NCBI GenBank assembly: GCA_001599975.1
Contig: BCIO01000003.1
Span: 1,302,001 to 1,366,000, forward strand
Direction: 5' to 3'
Origin: Cystobasidiopsis lactophilus
Lineage: Eukaryota; Basidiomycota; Agaricostilbomycetes; Agaricostilbales; Chionosphaeraceae
DNA: 64,000 bases
Shown here: in pieces, positions 21,980 to 33,993 of the stretch
Position numbering within the stretch: the stretch's first letter is position 1
How the letters are laid out: each line of letters opens with the position of its first letter
The notes under the pieces: generated by a model
What the model saw: only the letters and a program-made list of their open reading frames with translations
Databases searched by the model: none
What the model was told of the DNA's origin: nothing
Position numbers and translations under genes: made by a program

Positions 21980-23370
21980 ATGGCTTTGCTCTCATTGATA
22001 GCCATGACTGTGGGCATGTTCGGGGTGACCTGGTTGCTCGGTCATGTTCCCCTGCTGTTCGCCTTGGACCAGCGGAAAGTGAAGCTGCTCTCGCTCTGGG
22101 GCAGCGGCCTCTTAATCGGCGCCGCCCTCGCTGTCGTCGTCCCGTAAGCGGGCCATCCTCCTCTATCTCTCTGGTGAGATAAAGAGACTGAGGTTTCACA
22201 TACAGAGAGGGCATCGCGGCCATTTACGAGTCGTCCGAGGGCGAGCATGAAAGGGCATTGGCGATTGCCTTGGTCGGCGGCTTCCTGTTCATGTGCGTTG
22301 TCCTTGCCCGACTCCAGGGCTCTCTCCTGGTTGCTTTCGAGCACTGTGATGCTCAGATAGTGGGTTGGATCGCAACAGGTTCTTTGTGGACGAGCTCCAG
22401 TCGCACGCGCACACCCACCCGTCCAGCCAAGACGACTCTGGCTACCGGGAGCGCTCGCACAGCATGATCCTCCCTCGGCGCATCTCCTACAAGCACAAGG
22501 GCGAGCCGGTCCAGTGCTCGTCGACCTCCCCGCAAGGCCGGCAGCCGGGCGACGCTTCGCAGCCTCTGCTCTTGCCCAATGGCCGGGCGCACGACCTAGA
22601 CGGCGACCTAGAGGGTGGCAGTCGGTTTGGAGATTTGGATTCAGGTGGACCCAAGAGACCCGGGAGTGTGAGGCCGAGATCACCATCTTCCAGGTCCCAA
22701 GTGGTCGTCCATGCTGGCAAGGGCGGCCGGTCCTTCTCCACCACCATTGGCCTGCTTGTCCACTCTCTAGCAGACGGCATCTCTTTGGGCGCTTCGGTCG
22801 CCGCCACTTCCTACCCTTCCTCCTCCTCTTCCAACCTCCTCAAAAGAGCAGCCAGCTCCGGTGGAGGCTCCAACGAGCTCTCGTTAGACGTCGTCGTTTT
22901 CCTGGCCATCATGATCCACAAGGCGCCCGCGGCGTTTGGGTTGTGCAGCGTGCTATTAGGGGACGGGTGGAGCGCGATGAAGATCCGAGTGGCGCTCACC
23001 GCTTTCTCGGCCGCGGCTCCAATTGGCGCTGTCATCACTTACGCCTTGTTGACGGTCGCTGCGAGGCTGTTTGGGGATGGGGGCTTAGGCGAGGCGGCGG
23101 CGCTGCAGTATTGGACCGGCTTGGCCTTGCTCTTTTCAGGTGGCACTTTCGTGGGTTCTGGTCCTACCCAACAGTCAAACAATGGGATCTGACCGTGATT
23201 TTTCTTCCATGTACCCACAGCTGTTCGTGGCGACGCACGTCATGCAAGAAGCCGACTCGCCTTTGTCGCCGGATGAGGAGAGCCAGCCGCGGTGGCGCAA
23301 GACGGTGCTCATGACGGCCGGCATCGTCTCGCCCTTGCTCTTGCAGCTCTTGGCTGGGCACTCGCATTAG
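21980..23370 (+). CDS. ZIP9/Atx2-like zinc/manganese transporter
   Basis: Member of the ZIP (SLC39) family, moving zinc or manganese into the cytosol, in this subgroup usually from the Golgi. Four exons: 21980-22143, 22206-22292, 22379-23150 and 23221-23370. Helices are visible at MALLSLIAMTVGMFGVTWLL, LSLWGSGLLIGAALAVVVP and FLFM. A large loop carries a small His cluster (HAHTH). The signature helix IV is LLVHSLADGISLGA and helix V is FLAIMIHKAPAAFGL. Later helices include LYWTGLALLFSGGTF-like sequence and LFVATHVM. The C-terminus ends LLAGHSH. The HxxxD and HKxPxA motifs match ZIP9/Atx2 more than Zrt1/Zrt2. The Ser/Gly/Arg-rich loop is longer than in human ZIP9. Confidence 0.88.
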
Positions 23371-24032
23371 AACCTTTTCTTGTGTGCCCGGGGTCTCGTT
23401 GATGGTGGGTGAGCTTGGCCCTTCAAGATCTGCTGCTCGAACGAGCGCTGATCCAATTTTTTGGAGCCGGTCACAGGCCGGTGGTGGGTGCTGAGAGATA
23501 CATTGATTCCGCTTCGTCTTGCTGAATCGAATCATTTTGCTTGCCCACAGTCCTCTGTGCTGACGGTCGAGGTTCGTTGGTTGCCTCCTTTACAGCTCTC
23601 TCCATCAGACTGAGCTTCATCTTCCGATGCTTCGAACAGGTCTGCATCATTCTCACCCTTTGCCGCCTTTCGTCCATTGCCTGTCTTCAAAATGATGATG
23701 GTGTCGCCACCCACCGTGGGACTCTCCCTTCCTCCCTCCTCTCCAAAAGCGACCAGCTCTTTTCGGCTTCTTATCAGCTTTCTCGCCTTTCCAAGACTTG
23801 TCTAGCTCGCCTCTTCCGACCCCAGCCTCTCTACGCCACCCGCGCCTTCGGACCTTCAAGTTTTGCCCTTCCCTCTTCCCCCTTCCCGCCCCAAGCAGCT
23901 TTACCTTTGCCGCCTGTACTATTAGATGCTTAGACACCTTTGCATTGTAACCATTAGCTTCACCTGACCCCAAACCCGCGACCCGAGGCTTGAAGCACAG
24001 CTTGACCCGGAACGAGCGTGCGAAAGCGCCCA

Positions 24033-25808
24033 ATGCCGCCTGCTCTGCCCCGGAATGCGCTGGGAGGCTACAAGGCGCACCCGGACTTGTTGTGCTGCTC
24101 CTTCAACCAAGACAACTCGTTTGCGCTGCTCCCCACTCCGTCAGCTGAGCTGTTGACTGATGCGAAAGAGGCTGCAAACAGATGCATCAGCGTTGGCACT
24201 CGCAAGGGCTATGCGATCACCAACTGCGAGCCGTTCGGGCGGGTGTACGCTAGAGGTGAGCTGCTGTCCTACTGAAGGCTAGGCAGGGTCACTGAAGCAA
24301 GCGGCGAAGCGGAAGGGCCGACGGCGGTGATGGAGATGCTCTTCTGCACGTCGCTCGTCGCTTTGGTCGGCGCCTCGGACCGCCCAGCTTCCTCCACCCG
24401 CCGCCTGCAGATCGTCAACACAAAGGTTCGTCTCTGCCCTCGTACACCAGAGCAGCGAGGATGCTCAAACCGGCGAAACGATGAACAGCGACAGTCGACC
24501 ATCTGCGAGCTCACATTCCCGACCTCGATCCTCGCCGTCAAGCTCAACCGCAGGCGCTTGGTGGTCGTCTTGGAAGAGCAGATCTACATCTACGACATCT
24601 CGAACATGAAGCTGCTCCACACCATTGAGACCTCGGCCAACCCGAATGGCATGTTCCCCTGCCCCAGTATCAGTCCTGCTACAGCGTTCTGATTCTGCAG
24701 GTGACCTCGTGCAGCGATTTGCGCGTTATCGCCATCATCAGACAACAGCTACCTGGCCTACCCTTCGCCTTTGTTATCCCCCAACTCGCCCTTCTCAGCT
24801 CCACCCTCCGCCGCGCCCGTCTCCTCCTCCCAAGCCCGAGCAGGCGACGTCCTCCTGTTCGACACCCTCTCCCTCTCCGTCACCAACATCATCCAAGCCC
24901 ACAAAACCCCTTTGGCCTTTGTCGCTCTCAACCAAGCCGGCACGCTCATCGCCACCGCTTCTGACAAAGGCACCGTCATCCGCGTCTTCTCAGTCCCGAA
25001 CGGCGATAAAGTCGCCCAATTTCGACGGGGCACCTACCCCGCGCGGATCTACAACATCGCCTTCAACGCCGTCTCCACCCTCCTAGCTGTCTCCTCGGAT
25101 ACAGAGACCATCCACATCTTTAAGCTGCCCAAATCCACCCCGGGGACAGCTGGTGGGATAGCGGGAGGCATGGACGGGTCGAGCTTGCTGGTGCGCAAGA
25201 ACCCGAGTAGGAGCATCTCGGCCGCTTCGGACGACTCTTCAGAGCCCTCCTCCACGTCCGGGTACGAGGCTTATATTGACCACAAGCGCAATTCCTCCGG
25301 CGTCGGGTGAGCCATTTCCTTCCCTTAGTCCATTATTTCTTATTTGGACTCACCATTTGAATGTGGCTTCCAGGGGCATGCTGAGAAAAAAATCGGCCAC
25401 TTTGGGCCGCACCTTCGCCGGCTCGGTCGGCGGCTACCTGCCCAACACGCTGACGGAAATGTGGGACCCCCAGAGGGACTTTGCCTACCTCAAGCTGCCC
25501 ACTAGCGGAGTGCGGAGCGCGGTCGCTCTTTCCGGGTTCGTTCTTGCGTCCTCCCTTTCAGCCGATTTCTTGGGCTGAACGTTGCGCGAAACAACAGAAC
25601 GACGCCGCAAGTCATGGTCATCACTTCTGAGGGCGTGCTGCATGTGTACGCCATCGATTTGGAGACGGGCGGGGAGTGTGTATTGCAGAAGACCTATAGG
25701 TGCGCTCTGACTTCCCCCTCTGACCGGGTCGAACAATTCTGATCTACTGATTTTGTCGCGGAGCACAGTCTAATGGAGGGAATCGACGATTCGACTTCGT
25801 TGGAGTGA
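24033..25808 (+). CDS. ATG18: Atg18, PROPPIN beta-propeller
   Basis: WD40-repeat protein that binds PI3P and PI(3,5)P2 and works with Atg2 in autophagosome formation and in vacuole membrane control. It starts [20 protein letters not shown]. Blade sequences include [37 protein letters not shown] and [20 protein letters not shown]. The phosphoinositide-binding FRRG motif is present ([15 protein letters not shown]). An insert of Ser-rich sequence follows blade 6 ([18 protein letters not shown]). The end reads [16 protein letters not shown]. About seven introns are needed. The one after NPN (near 24650) seems to use a GC donor (G|GCATGT) joined to CAG|CGATTTGCG, giving [17 protein letters not shown]. 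Confidence 0.93.
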
Positions 25809-26205
25809 TTCGGGATGGACTTTGTGACTATAGCTTTGTGGACCTAATCCTTCTTCCGGGGGCTTATGCACTTACACTCTCTAGGGCTCTGACTTGTATT
25901 ACATTTCTTGTGCGGTCGACCAGAATTTGAGGGGACCGCACGCGCCGAGCGGTTTTGCCACCCACGCTCTCTTTCGTGGCCAACCATGGTCTGATTGTAG
26001 GCGCGCTTTTCTCCTTGAATCTTGTTCCCTTGCTCTTTTGGCGCGTCTCTGGAGTGCGTTGAGGGATAAATGAAGGCGCTTCCACCGGCTCGGAGATCGC
26101 GCACGAGATGTGCTCAGCTCCTGTGTGTTTTGTTTACAATCTAGCCCCAAACGCCAAAACGCTCTTTCTCTGTCCTCTGCTTCTTCTGTGCAAACGACAA
26201 AAAGG

Positions 26206-28348
26206 ATGCTGGCGCCCCTGCTGGCTTTGCTGGCTCTCGCTGGACCGGCCTCGGCGTGGGATTCAAGTCGACCTCTCGAGCGCCGCTCCACCACTTCTGA
26301 GCCTCATGGGTCGATAAAATGGTTCGATTGTCCTGACGCGCCAAAGCATGACTTCGACTGTGGCTATCTCTCCGTGCCCATGTCCTACGACCCGAAAGAC
26401 AAACTGTTCAAGAAGACGGTCTCGTTGGCGCTGAGGAGGCAGAGGGCAAAGGGCAAGAAGTGGGCATCGGCGCCGCATTTGTTCATCAATCCGGGTGGGC
26501 CTGGCGCGAGTGGGACTGGGTGAGTGACGATCGGACTTTTGGAAAGTTGGATTAAAATTGAGGGTTTGAGGGGCATGGAGGTTGATCGCCGGCGAACCCT
26601 TTTTCTAGTGAGTTAAGGCGCTCCTGTTTGCATTTTGAAGATGAAACTAAGGAGAGGGATGCAGCGAAAAACTAGGTGGCAAAGTCAACTTGATATCATG
26701 GGATCCGCGCGGCGTGGTGAGTTGCGGCCGCGTTTTGCGAAGCCATGCCTGAAGGCTTGCGTCGAGCACAGAACATGACTCTACCGTTCTCGTCTTGCTA
26801 CGCCACCGACGAGTTCCAGTATGCCGCCAGCAGCTGGGATGATTCCCTCGGCTCAGCGGTCGACTATCGAGGCGGGCAGATTTCCCTCGACGGCATCTCA
26901 TTTAAGCAGTATCAGCTGCAGACCGACACTTTTTACCGCAAGTTCAAAGCGGTCCAGACTGGCAAGCGCTTGGCGTGCGAAAACAATGGCGACAAGTGAG
27001 CTGGCAGCCGGCTTGGGGTGTTGTGGCAAAGCTCACATGGAGAGCCATAGGGACATGCTTCGAAGCGCCTCGACTGCGCTCACTGCGCGTGACATGCGCT
27101 CTATCATGCTCGCTTTGGGCTTGAAAGAGGTCAACTACTGGGGATTCTCCTACGGAACTCACCTGGGCCAGACCGTGTGTTCATCATTTTGCCACCGGCA
27201 TCAAATACGATGCAAGAAGCTTACATCGTACAACAGTTTGCGCGCATGTTTCCTGAATCGGTTGGGCGCTTTGCCATCGACGGAATAGTCGACAGCAACT
27301 CCTACTCCAACAACCTGCCGCGCTTCTTAGTCGACTCCCAAGAACAAGTCAACCCTTCGTTCGACGGCTTTCTGTCCACTTGCGCTACATCAAAGAGGAA
27401 ATGCGCCTTGAATGACCCCAAACTCACTCCCCGCGCCACTCGTAATCCCACCGCCGCCTCTCTCAAAAAGCGCTTCTTCCAACTCAGCGCAGACCTCGCC
27501 ACCAATCCACGGCCAAAAGCTGTTGGAATTATGACCTCCTCGAATCTGTGGACCACTTGGACGAGCGTGATGGCTACGCCAAATCGTAGGCTGAAAGATT
27601 GAAGTCATCCCCGCTGTCTTGTGTCTCAATTTGAAGCAGAATGGCCGCAATGGGCCCAGTACTTAGCTTCTTTGGAGAAGAGTGCAGATCTCTCGACGGA
27701 ACCTTACGAGCCTCACGAGTGCGTTTTGCTCCTCATATCACGGCCCGTTGCTTAAGTCTTGAGCAACAGCTTCATCGACCTAACCAAGAACGTCTTCCGC
27801 CGCACAGTTCTCAATGATGATTTCGAAGAGATGTCGGAAGCGACCGTTCTCTGCACAGATGCGAAGCCTTTCTCGCTTTCGTTCGAGGGCGTGCAGCGTA
27901 TTGGCTACCAGAGCGCCAAACTTTCGGTCGCTGGCGAGTCGACCGACATCGAGCATGTCGGTGGCATTCTCTGCTCCGATTGGGGCTTCACTGCCACCGA
28001 AGTGTACCGCTCTTTCGACAAGAAGATTAAGACCAAAAACCCTTTGCTGATCACCAGCTCTCTTCACGACCCAGTGCGTCCTTCTTTTGACCGCGCGTGC
28101 ATGTCTTGGGCTAATTCGCTCGTTACCAGGCCACTCCTCTCAGTAGCGCCTACAAAACCCAAAAGCTCTTCGAAGGCTCCCACATCGTCACACGGGAAGG
28201 GTATGGCCATTGCGCGGCCATCGGGACGTCCGCGTGCCTCGATAATATCCTCAATCTCTTCTTCCTCCAGGGCAAGCTGCCCAAGGATGGGACAGCTTGC
28301 TCCTCGGAAGATGCCAACCCCTTCTTGTCCGCATCAGACAATCCTTAA
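26206..28348 (+). CDS. Secreted S33-family (TAP-like) peptidase
   Basis: Alpha/beta-hydrolase serine peptidase of family S33, typically removing short N-terminal peptides outside the cell. The signal peptide is MLAPLLALLALAGPASAW. The pre-nucleophile region shows FDCGYLSVPMSYD, the oxyanion-region motif LFINPGGPGASGTG, and VNLISWDPRGV. The nucleophile elbow is YWGFSYGTHLGQT (Ser in GFSYG). The acid lies in ITSSLHDPATPLSSA and the base in TREGYGHC of the C-terminal TAP-like part. It ends SSEDANPFLSASDNP, stop at 28346-28348. Several introns occur, including one within the oxyanion region near 26520. It converges on the minus-strand gene ending at 28410, only ~60 bases away. Confidence 0.85.
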
Positions 28349-28409
28349 TTCCGAGGCTATGCTCTTCGTTCTTTCATTGTGTTATAAGGGTGGAATTTGG
28401 AGATAGCAA

Positions 28410-30909
28410 TCATCTCAACATTTCCATTGCATCAGCGGAGCTGGGCCTGCTGCGGGCGGCCGCTATGAGAGCCAGTTTTGTTGAGAGCAGCTCAGAGTCG
28501 AGTGTAAAGTCGTCCGTGGTGCCTTTCAACGCAGCGGGAGGAGGTGTGCGCACGCGACCAATTCGGGGAGGATGGAGGAGGTCGTGAGGAGAAGTGGCGG
28601 AAAAAGCGCGGCCTTGAAGTGCCGGTCGTGGAGGATGTGCGGTGGGCGAAACCATGGAATGAATCTGGCGAGGCCCAGCACCCCTAGACGGCCCTGTAAC
28701 TTTCGGATGTTGCACTCGAGCCAAATCGGTGGAATGGAAGGCGGCTCCGGTCGACGAAGGCTGCCTCGAGGAAGACGAGTTAGGCCGGCTGGGCTGACGC
28801 TGGCCGGTCTCTTGCTCCCTTGATTTTGCCACGATGATCGAATCGTAGTACGTTCCTGGGTGAACGCGAACGTCTCCTACGCTGCCCGTCATCGACACAA
28901 TGGGCTCGCTCTCTTCCACCTTAGGCTGAGCCTTCTGAGCAGCCAGCTGGCGTGCGTGAGAGACGGTGAGAGAGTCAAACGTGGCCACCAGACCCGGGCT
29001 TGTGTCGTCGAAGAAGTGGATATCAGCCGACGTGTCGCTGTCGAAGCGCTCGTGCCGCAGCGGAGACGGGCCCCTTTCCTTTGACTTCTTCCGCTCTGGT
29101 CGGTAGCGGCGCTGATTGAGATTCTTGGGGGGCTTCAAGGCAGTTTCCGGGACTTTGAGGCTCGAAGGCTGTGGTGCCGCAGATGGCGGGCGGGACGAAA
29201 TGGTGGCCAGAAGCGCGTCCAGTTCCTTCATGGCATCCGCGCCTTTTGGCTTTTGAGTTGCCGGAGAGCCCTCAATGCCAATGTCCGACAGCTGCATCGC
29301 GAAAGCGAAAGGCAGATCTGAGTCGTCCACCGCGTCCGACCCAGCGAATACAATTTCGCCCTCCTCTTCCTCTTCTTCTTCTGCTGCTACTACCCCAGCA
29401 TCTGGAACAGCACTAGATCGTTGGAGGCGCGGTTGATAATACTGCGTCGAAGGCCCGGGCTGGAGAGCTGTTGGCGGTGCGTCTCGAACTTGCACAAGCA
29501 CTGGGCATCTCCGTGAGCCACATGGACGGCGACCAAAACCAAAAGTCTTCACTCACGATCTTCGAGTAAGTTGGTCTGAGTATCAACTTCTGATGGCCCC
29601 ATGTCTTGGTCCAGGAGGCGGTCAACCGTATGATACAGGTGTGTGTAGCGGAAGTCATGCACTGGCGCCGGCTGCGAAGGAGGGGCTTTGTTCGCACCCA
29701 TCCCTGGAACAATTTCTTCAGGTGGCCTTGGTGCAAGCGATGGCTGCGATTTTGGCTTGCTGACAGCAGGTCGGTGGCGCGATGGCGTGGTAGTGCGGCG
29801 GGAGTCTGTGATTTGAGATGGCTTCTGGTGCCTTGATGATTGATTGGGATGTTCGGATTCTGTGGGTAGCTTCGGCAGTGGGTGGTTAGGAGGTGTCTTT
29901 TGGCGTTTGGTCCGAGGGCGAGGATGGGTTTGAGCTTCCACTTCGAAGATTTTGGGCAAGCGAGAGGAGGATTGAACGGAACTAGAGAGGTTGACCTGAT
30001 CAGGAACAGGTCGCTTGCTGACTGAGCTTCTCAGTGCTTGGATAGAACGACGCAGGACAGTTGACATTCGGTTTTGAGACTTGGGAGCTTTCAACCTTTC
30101 GAAGAAGTTGTCGTCTTGGATTCCGTAAAGATCCACTATTGAGACAACAAGGGCTTTAGATAAGGCAACATAATCGAAAGGCACGCAGCGCACAGTCTTT
30201 GAAAAGCTTGCGGGCGAAAATCTCTTGGTCTGCCCGCACAGTGAGGCCATCATTTCGGAATCGTCGTCGTGTACACATGCAGACACCATAAATATAGAGA
30301 GTGAGGCAGATTTCAATGGCGGATGAGGCGGCGGAGAAGGAAATGCCGCCGCTGGAATTCGAGAAGCCGATGCGGTGGAGGAGCAGGCCGAGTGACGAAA
30401 GCTCAAACAAACTGGCACCAAGAGCGAGAAGAGAGAACAGCAGATAGACCCAATTGTACGCGAGAGTGCCGCGGGCGATGAGAGATAAATAGGCGGCTGC
30501 GAGCGAGAAGGCAGCTACCGCGGCGTGTGAGGTGATGAGTAAGACGTGGACCTGCTCCAAGCCGGACCAGCAGTCATCACAATTCGACGAATGGAGGACT
30601 CCGATGCCGATTTGACCGTCCGCCGCTGGGGGGTGTTCCCCGTCAGCCGCGCCACAAATAGCCATCATGGTAAAGTCACGCACCTCGGGCAAGGACCAAT
30701 CCACCATGCCCCGTTGCGACCAAAGCGATTCCAGAGAGAGCACTGGCGGATAGATGCAAAAAGGCGAGCGTGAACCGGGGGTCCGGCGTCCGCGTATTGG
30801 GCACGCTCCTGAAGGCGGATAGCAGACGCTGGACCGGCAGAGAAGGGCCTCCCCTGAAAGGTGCTCGCTGTTGAGGTCTGGTCGTCCGCCTAGCATTTCC
30901 ATTGCCCAT
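28410..30909 (-). CDS. Four-helix membrane protein with long disordered tail
   Basis: Not recognised. Exon 1 from 30909 (MGNGNARRTTRPQQRAPF) contains helix 1 (LAFLHLSASALSGIALVA). A GTGCGT donor near 30680 joins an exon starting AADGQIGIGVLHSS. Three more helices follow (VLLITSHAAVAAFSLAAAYL, WVYLLFSLLALGASLFELSS and IEICLTLYIYGVCMC), then a basic inner flank CTRRRF. After the next exon (LYGIQDDNFFERL) comes about 600 residues of Pro/Ser/Arg-rich, disordered sequence with an acidic run of Glu (near 29360-29390). It ends SADAMEMLR. Four helices and a long cytoplasmic tail recall eisosome/cortical proteins of the Sur7 type, but no diagnostic motif was found. Confidence 0.55.
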
Positions 30910-31583
30910 CGAGTCTTTGATCGCAGCCCTTGCTCAACATTTCCCTCGACAGCGGCTAGGGCGACAAGCGGGCGAGGGGCAGAACTGGATCCCCAGCGTT
31001 CGGGTAGAGAGGCAAATCAGGCCAAGACGGGTACGAACGACGAGACGAGGACGGTCGTTCGGAAAGGTCGCGAAGAGGCCTGGGACCGAGAGTCAGCCTG
31101 ACAAAGGGAAGGGCTCTCTCCTCCCAAGTCTATGGAACTACCGTCCTCCCCTTTAGACACAGTCATTCTCTATCAAAGAAACGGGTGTGTGGGTTGGCAG
31201 GCAGCACAGAATTGCACGGTCGAGAGGAGAAGCAAGACGGGTTCATAAATTCGGCCGGCGGGAGCGTTGTAGGCAACGAAGGGCGCAAAGGATACGCCAT
31301 TCCTGTGCACAATAGGTCTTTTAGAGCATCGTAAAGGCAGAGTCAACATCCGAAGTCTCAGTCAATTGGTCGCTTCGCAGAGGTCTGTCGTTTTCCTGGT
31401 AGCGCCTGACGAGCAGCAGCCGTTGCCTTGCTGCTTCTGGTCTGGCTAGTGCTCCCTGCTCCTTTCTAAAATTACATCCATAACTCATGTGGGAAGCCGT
31501 AGAGTTGGCGTCTGAAGTGGTCAGCTTGCGCCCGGCCTTTTGCATATTTCGTCCGCCACCCGGCAGTGCCGCAGGCGTCACAT
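30910..31583. other. Intergenic region between two minus-strand genes
   Basis: Holds the promoter of the gene starting at 30909 and the 3' end of the gene ending at 31584. I see no gene in it; the short open frames have no coherent features. Confidence 0.4.
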
Positions 31584-32205
31584 TTATGCTCGCTTCTGCC
31601 TCTTCTCCCGCTGCTCTTGATTATACAGAGCAATTCCACCTCCGAATCCTGCTTGCGCAATCATGACGAGAGCACAAACAACTGGAAAAGCTCGTCTCTC
31701 AGCTCGAGCACTCGTTCCAAAGAGAACACTCATACTGTCGAATGCACCCAGATAAAAGATCCAAGAGTTCCCGCCGAGCTCCTTCTGGATTGCTGCTTGA
31801 AAAACGTCAGTGCGGCTTCGTTTCGCAGGAATACCACTGACAGATGACCATGCAGAAGGCCCCAAATGGAATGCGACCATAGATGGTCGAACGAAGATAC
31901 TTTTCATCTCTCGCCAGAGCGGCGAGCATGTAGTACACCCCCAGGCAGAACAACAGCCCGCCTACGAAGCGATATTCGGCGGCGGCACCAAGAGGCGGCG
32001 GAGGCTTTTCGACTTTCCACCTCAGTTCCCCTCTGGGCGTCTCGCAAACCTGACAGGAACTGACAACATTTAAGGTCCGCTCGATCCAATTCTGAATGGG
32101 AGCGTTGGCGACCAGCGCCTTCGCAGGATTGGCAATGAATTGGGCGCCGGTCACCATGCCAAATAGGCCAATGATGAAACCGTGGATAACAACGCCGCTG
32201 GGCAT
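31584..32205 (-). CDS. Small four-helix membrane protein, unknown
   Basis: Not recognised. The start at 32205 gives MPSGVVIHGFIIGLFGMVTG (helix 1), then FIANPAKALVANAPIQNWIE. A second exon reads AAAEYRFVGGLLFCLGVYYM (helix 2) and a third helix region IPFGAFCMVIC. A GTCAGT donor joins IQKELGGNSWIFYLGAFDSM and the last helix FPVVCALVMIAQAGFGGGIA, ending NQEQREKRQKRA. About 190 residues in total. The basic C-terminus is probably cytoplasmic. The long open frame upstream of 32205 on the same strand lacks any conserved look and is treated as promoter. Confidence 0.5.
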
Positions 32206-33142
32206 GGCTGGACAGGCTTGTTTGTCTTGGCTCGACGCTGGTGAATGTTTGACTTGTCCTAATAAAGGCACTGAGATGTTGCACCGAGGACGACACGGTT
32301 TGCTCAGGCAGGGCTGTTGTTGGCTTTGAGGGAGTTGCTCTGCTTCTTGGTGACCAGAGAGCAAGCAGCAACCCACTCCAGGGAGGGTTTTACCGCCCCA
32401 CCCAATTTGCGCTGAATGGAGTTGGGTTTCGGAAGAAGTGCGGCGACATGCAGCCGCAAGCGCCAAAGAAGCGAGGCGTTAAGGCATCGACGGGGCTTCC
32501 AATTGGGGGGCATGGTCAATAGGTCTCGAGCATTTCGTCGTTTGGGACATGTCCGTCCTCGAAGCTTGCGCTGCGAGGGCCATGATGCCTGTTCGCTTTG
32601 CTGCTTCTGGGTTGACTTTGACCTCCTGGTGCTCTCAAAAGTGCACCAGTGCAGTGTCTGTTGTGAGAGCATTAGAGACTGGCGCCTGACTAGTCGAGAC
32701 AGTTCTGGCACCCGGCTTTCCAACGATGCTGCTCTTTTTGCCACCCAAGTCGCACTTTGAAACTCCCCTGCTTGAGCTTCTGGCGCCACGAACCACTCGA
32801 CATTGCGAATTCTGTCTCCAGCTCCGGATTTCTCGCGACAATTGCCAGGAAGGGCGTGGGATCTTCCCTTTGTCTGGCCTCGAACGACTCCGAACAGAGA
32901 GAACCTCTTGTTCTCGTCTCATTCCCTGTCGCTGGATGCATGCCGCCGGCATCATACAGGCGTCACCATAAAGGCAGCTCGAGGGACCTGATTCCGCAGG
33001 CTCCCAGAACCAAGGTGAGGCTTGCGAGACTGAGAGCCGAGCGAGTCCTTCTGAAGATTGTGCGGCTGCAGGCCGACCCAGTAGGAGCCGTTCCATGTTG
33101 TGATCAGTTCTTATCCAGACAAATGTACAGGAGGATGAGGCG
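32206..33142. other. Region with unassigned open frames
   Basis: Long overlapping open frames on both strands (for example 32304-32789 and 32635-33234 on minus, 32757-33188 on plus) show no recognised motif. It probably contains the promoter of the small membrane protein and 5' exons of the hypothetical gene at 33143. Confidence 0.35.
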
Positions 33143-33765
33143 CTACACGACGTGCACCCTTTTGCCGGACCGCAGAATGAGCCGCTGAAGACAATCTGGA
33201 AGTTCAAGGTCTGGCGGGTTCCTCCAGAGCGCATACCAGATGCAATTCCCTTCTATTGGTCTGCCTCTCCGGTAGAAAAGCACTGGGGGCAGCTCGCACT
33301 GGCGCCTAATGGAAAGGTCTGTCTTCCGGGCGATGAGGGAGACCGGTGCTCATTCTTCCGCGAGAAGGTCTATGAGTTTCATTTTGCGTAAGCTCAATAT
33401 CTTCTTTGTCGAGCTGCTAGCTTAAACAGACGGCGGACAGCCCGTCAGTTGGTGTGTTGACCGACCTCGACTTGATTATTGACGAGGCCAAGAGCAGACC
33501 CCCTTGGCTCGTGGACCCCTACTCAGAAATGCCGGCATGTAACAACGTCTTTATTTCCCTAGACATGCGAGAATGCTACCGGAGTAAGCTCTTCTGTCTA
33601 CGTGGGATCCAGGCGCGAGAACTGACCAGCCTCGCAGCGTGGGATAGCTTCGGTGAGGCGGCGTATACCTGTCGCGGTCAGAATGGTGTCTCAGAGCGTC
33701 CCTTAGAGTTTGACCAGTATCTTGTTCCTTGCCAGCTCCTCTTGAATGACCTTTCCCAAAAGTAA
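33143..33765 (+). CDS. Hypothetical protein, possibly MATH-related; start unresolved
   Basis: An exon entered by a CAG acceptor near 33175 reads NEPLKTIWKFKVWRVPPERI, then HWGQLALAPNGKVCLPGDEG and YEFHFA, ending at a GTAAGC donor near 33388. It joins PSVGVLTDLDLIIDEAKSRP and NNVFISLDMREC after a ...GGACAG acceptor near 33440. The W-x-L-x-L-x-PNGK pattern is like the MATH fold, and a BTB-like strand might follow, so this could be a distant relative of the four MATH/BTB genes. No conventional BTB core is seen. The upstream exon(s) between 32700 and 33140 could not be defined with confidence, and the C-terminus (about 33580-33765) may be intronic. Confidence 0.35.
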
Positions 33766-33993
33766 GCACTGGGCATTTTGACGGCCAAGTATTCTAAACG
33801 AGGTTGCCAAGCACAGCCTGGCCAAGACGGAAGCGCGTCTTTCTGGTACAAATGGTGCACTCTAGACTTCGCATTTTGTCTCCCTCAACATTTCCCACCC
33901 GTCGCATGATCACGCCACTCACGCCACTTGTTCATCAATCACTTTCCTTCAGTCTCACGACCTGTTGTATAGTACACACGCACGCGAAAGATA

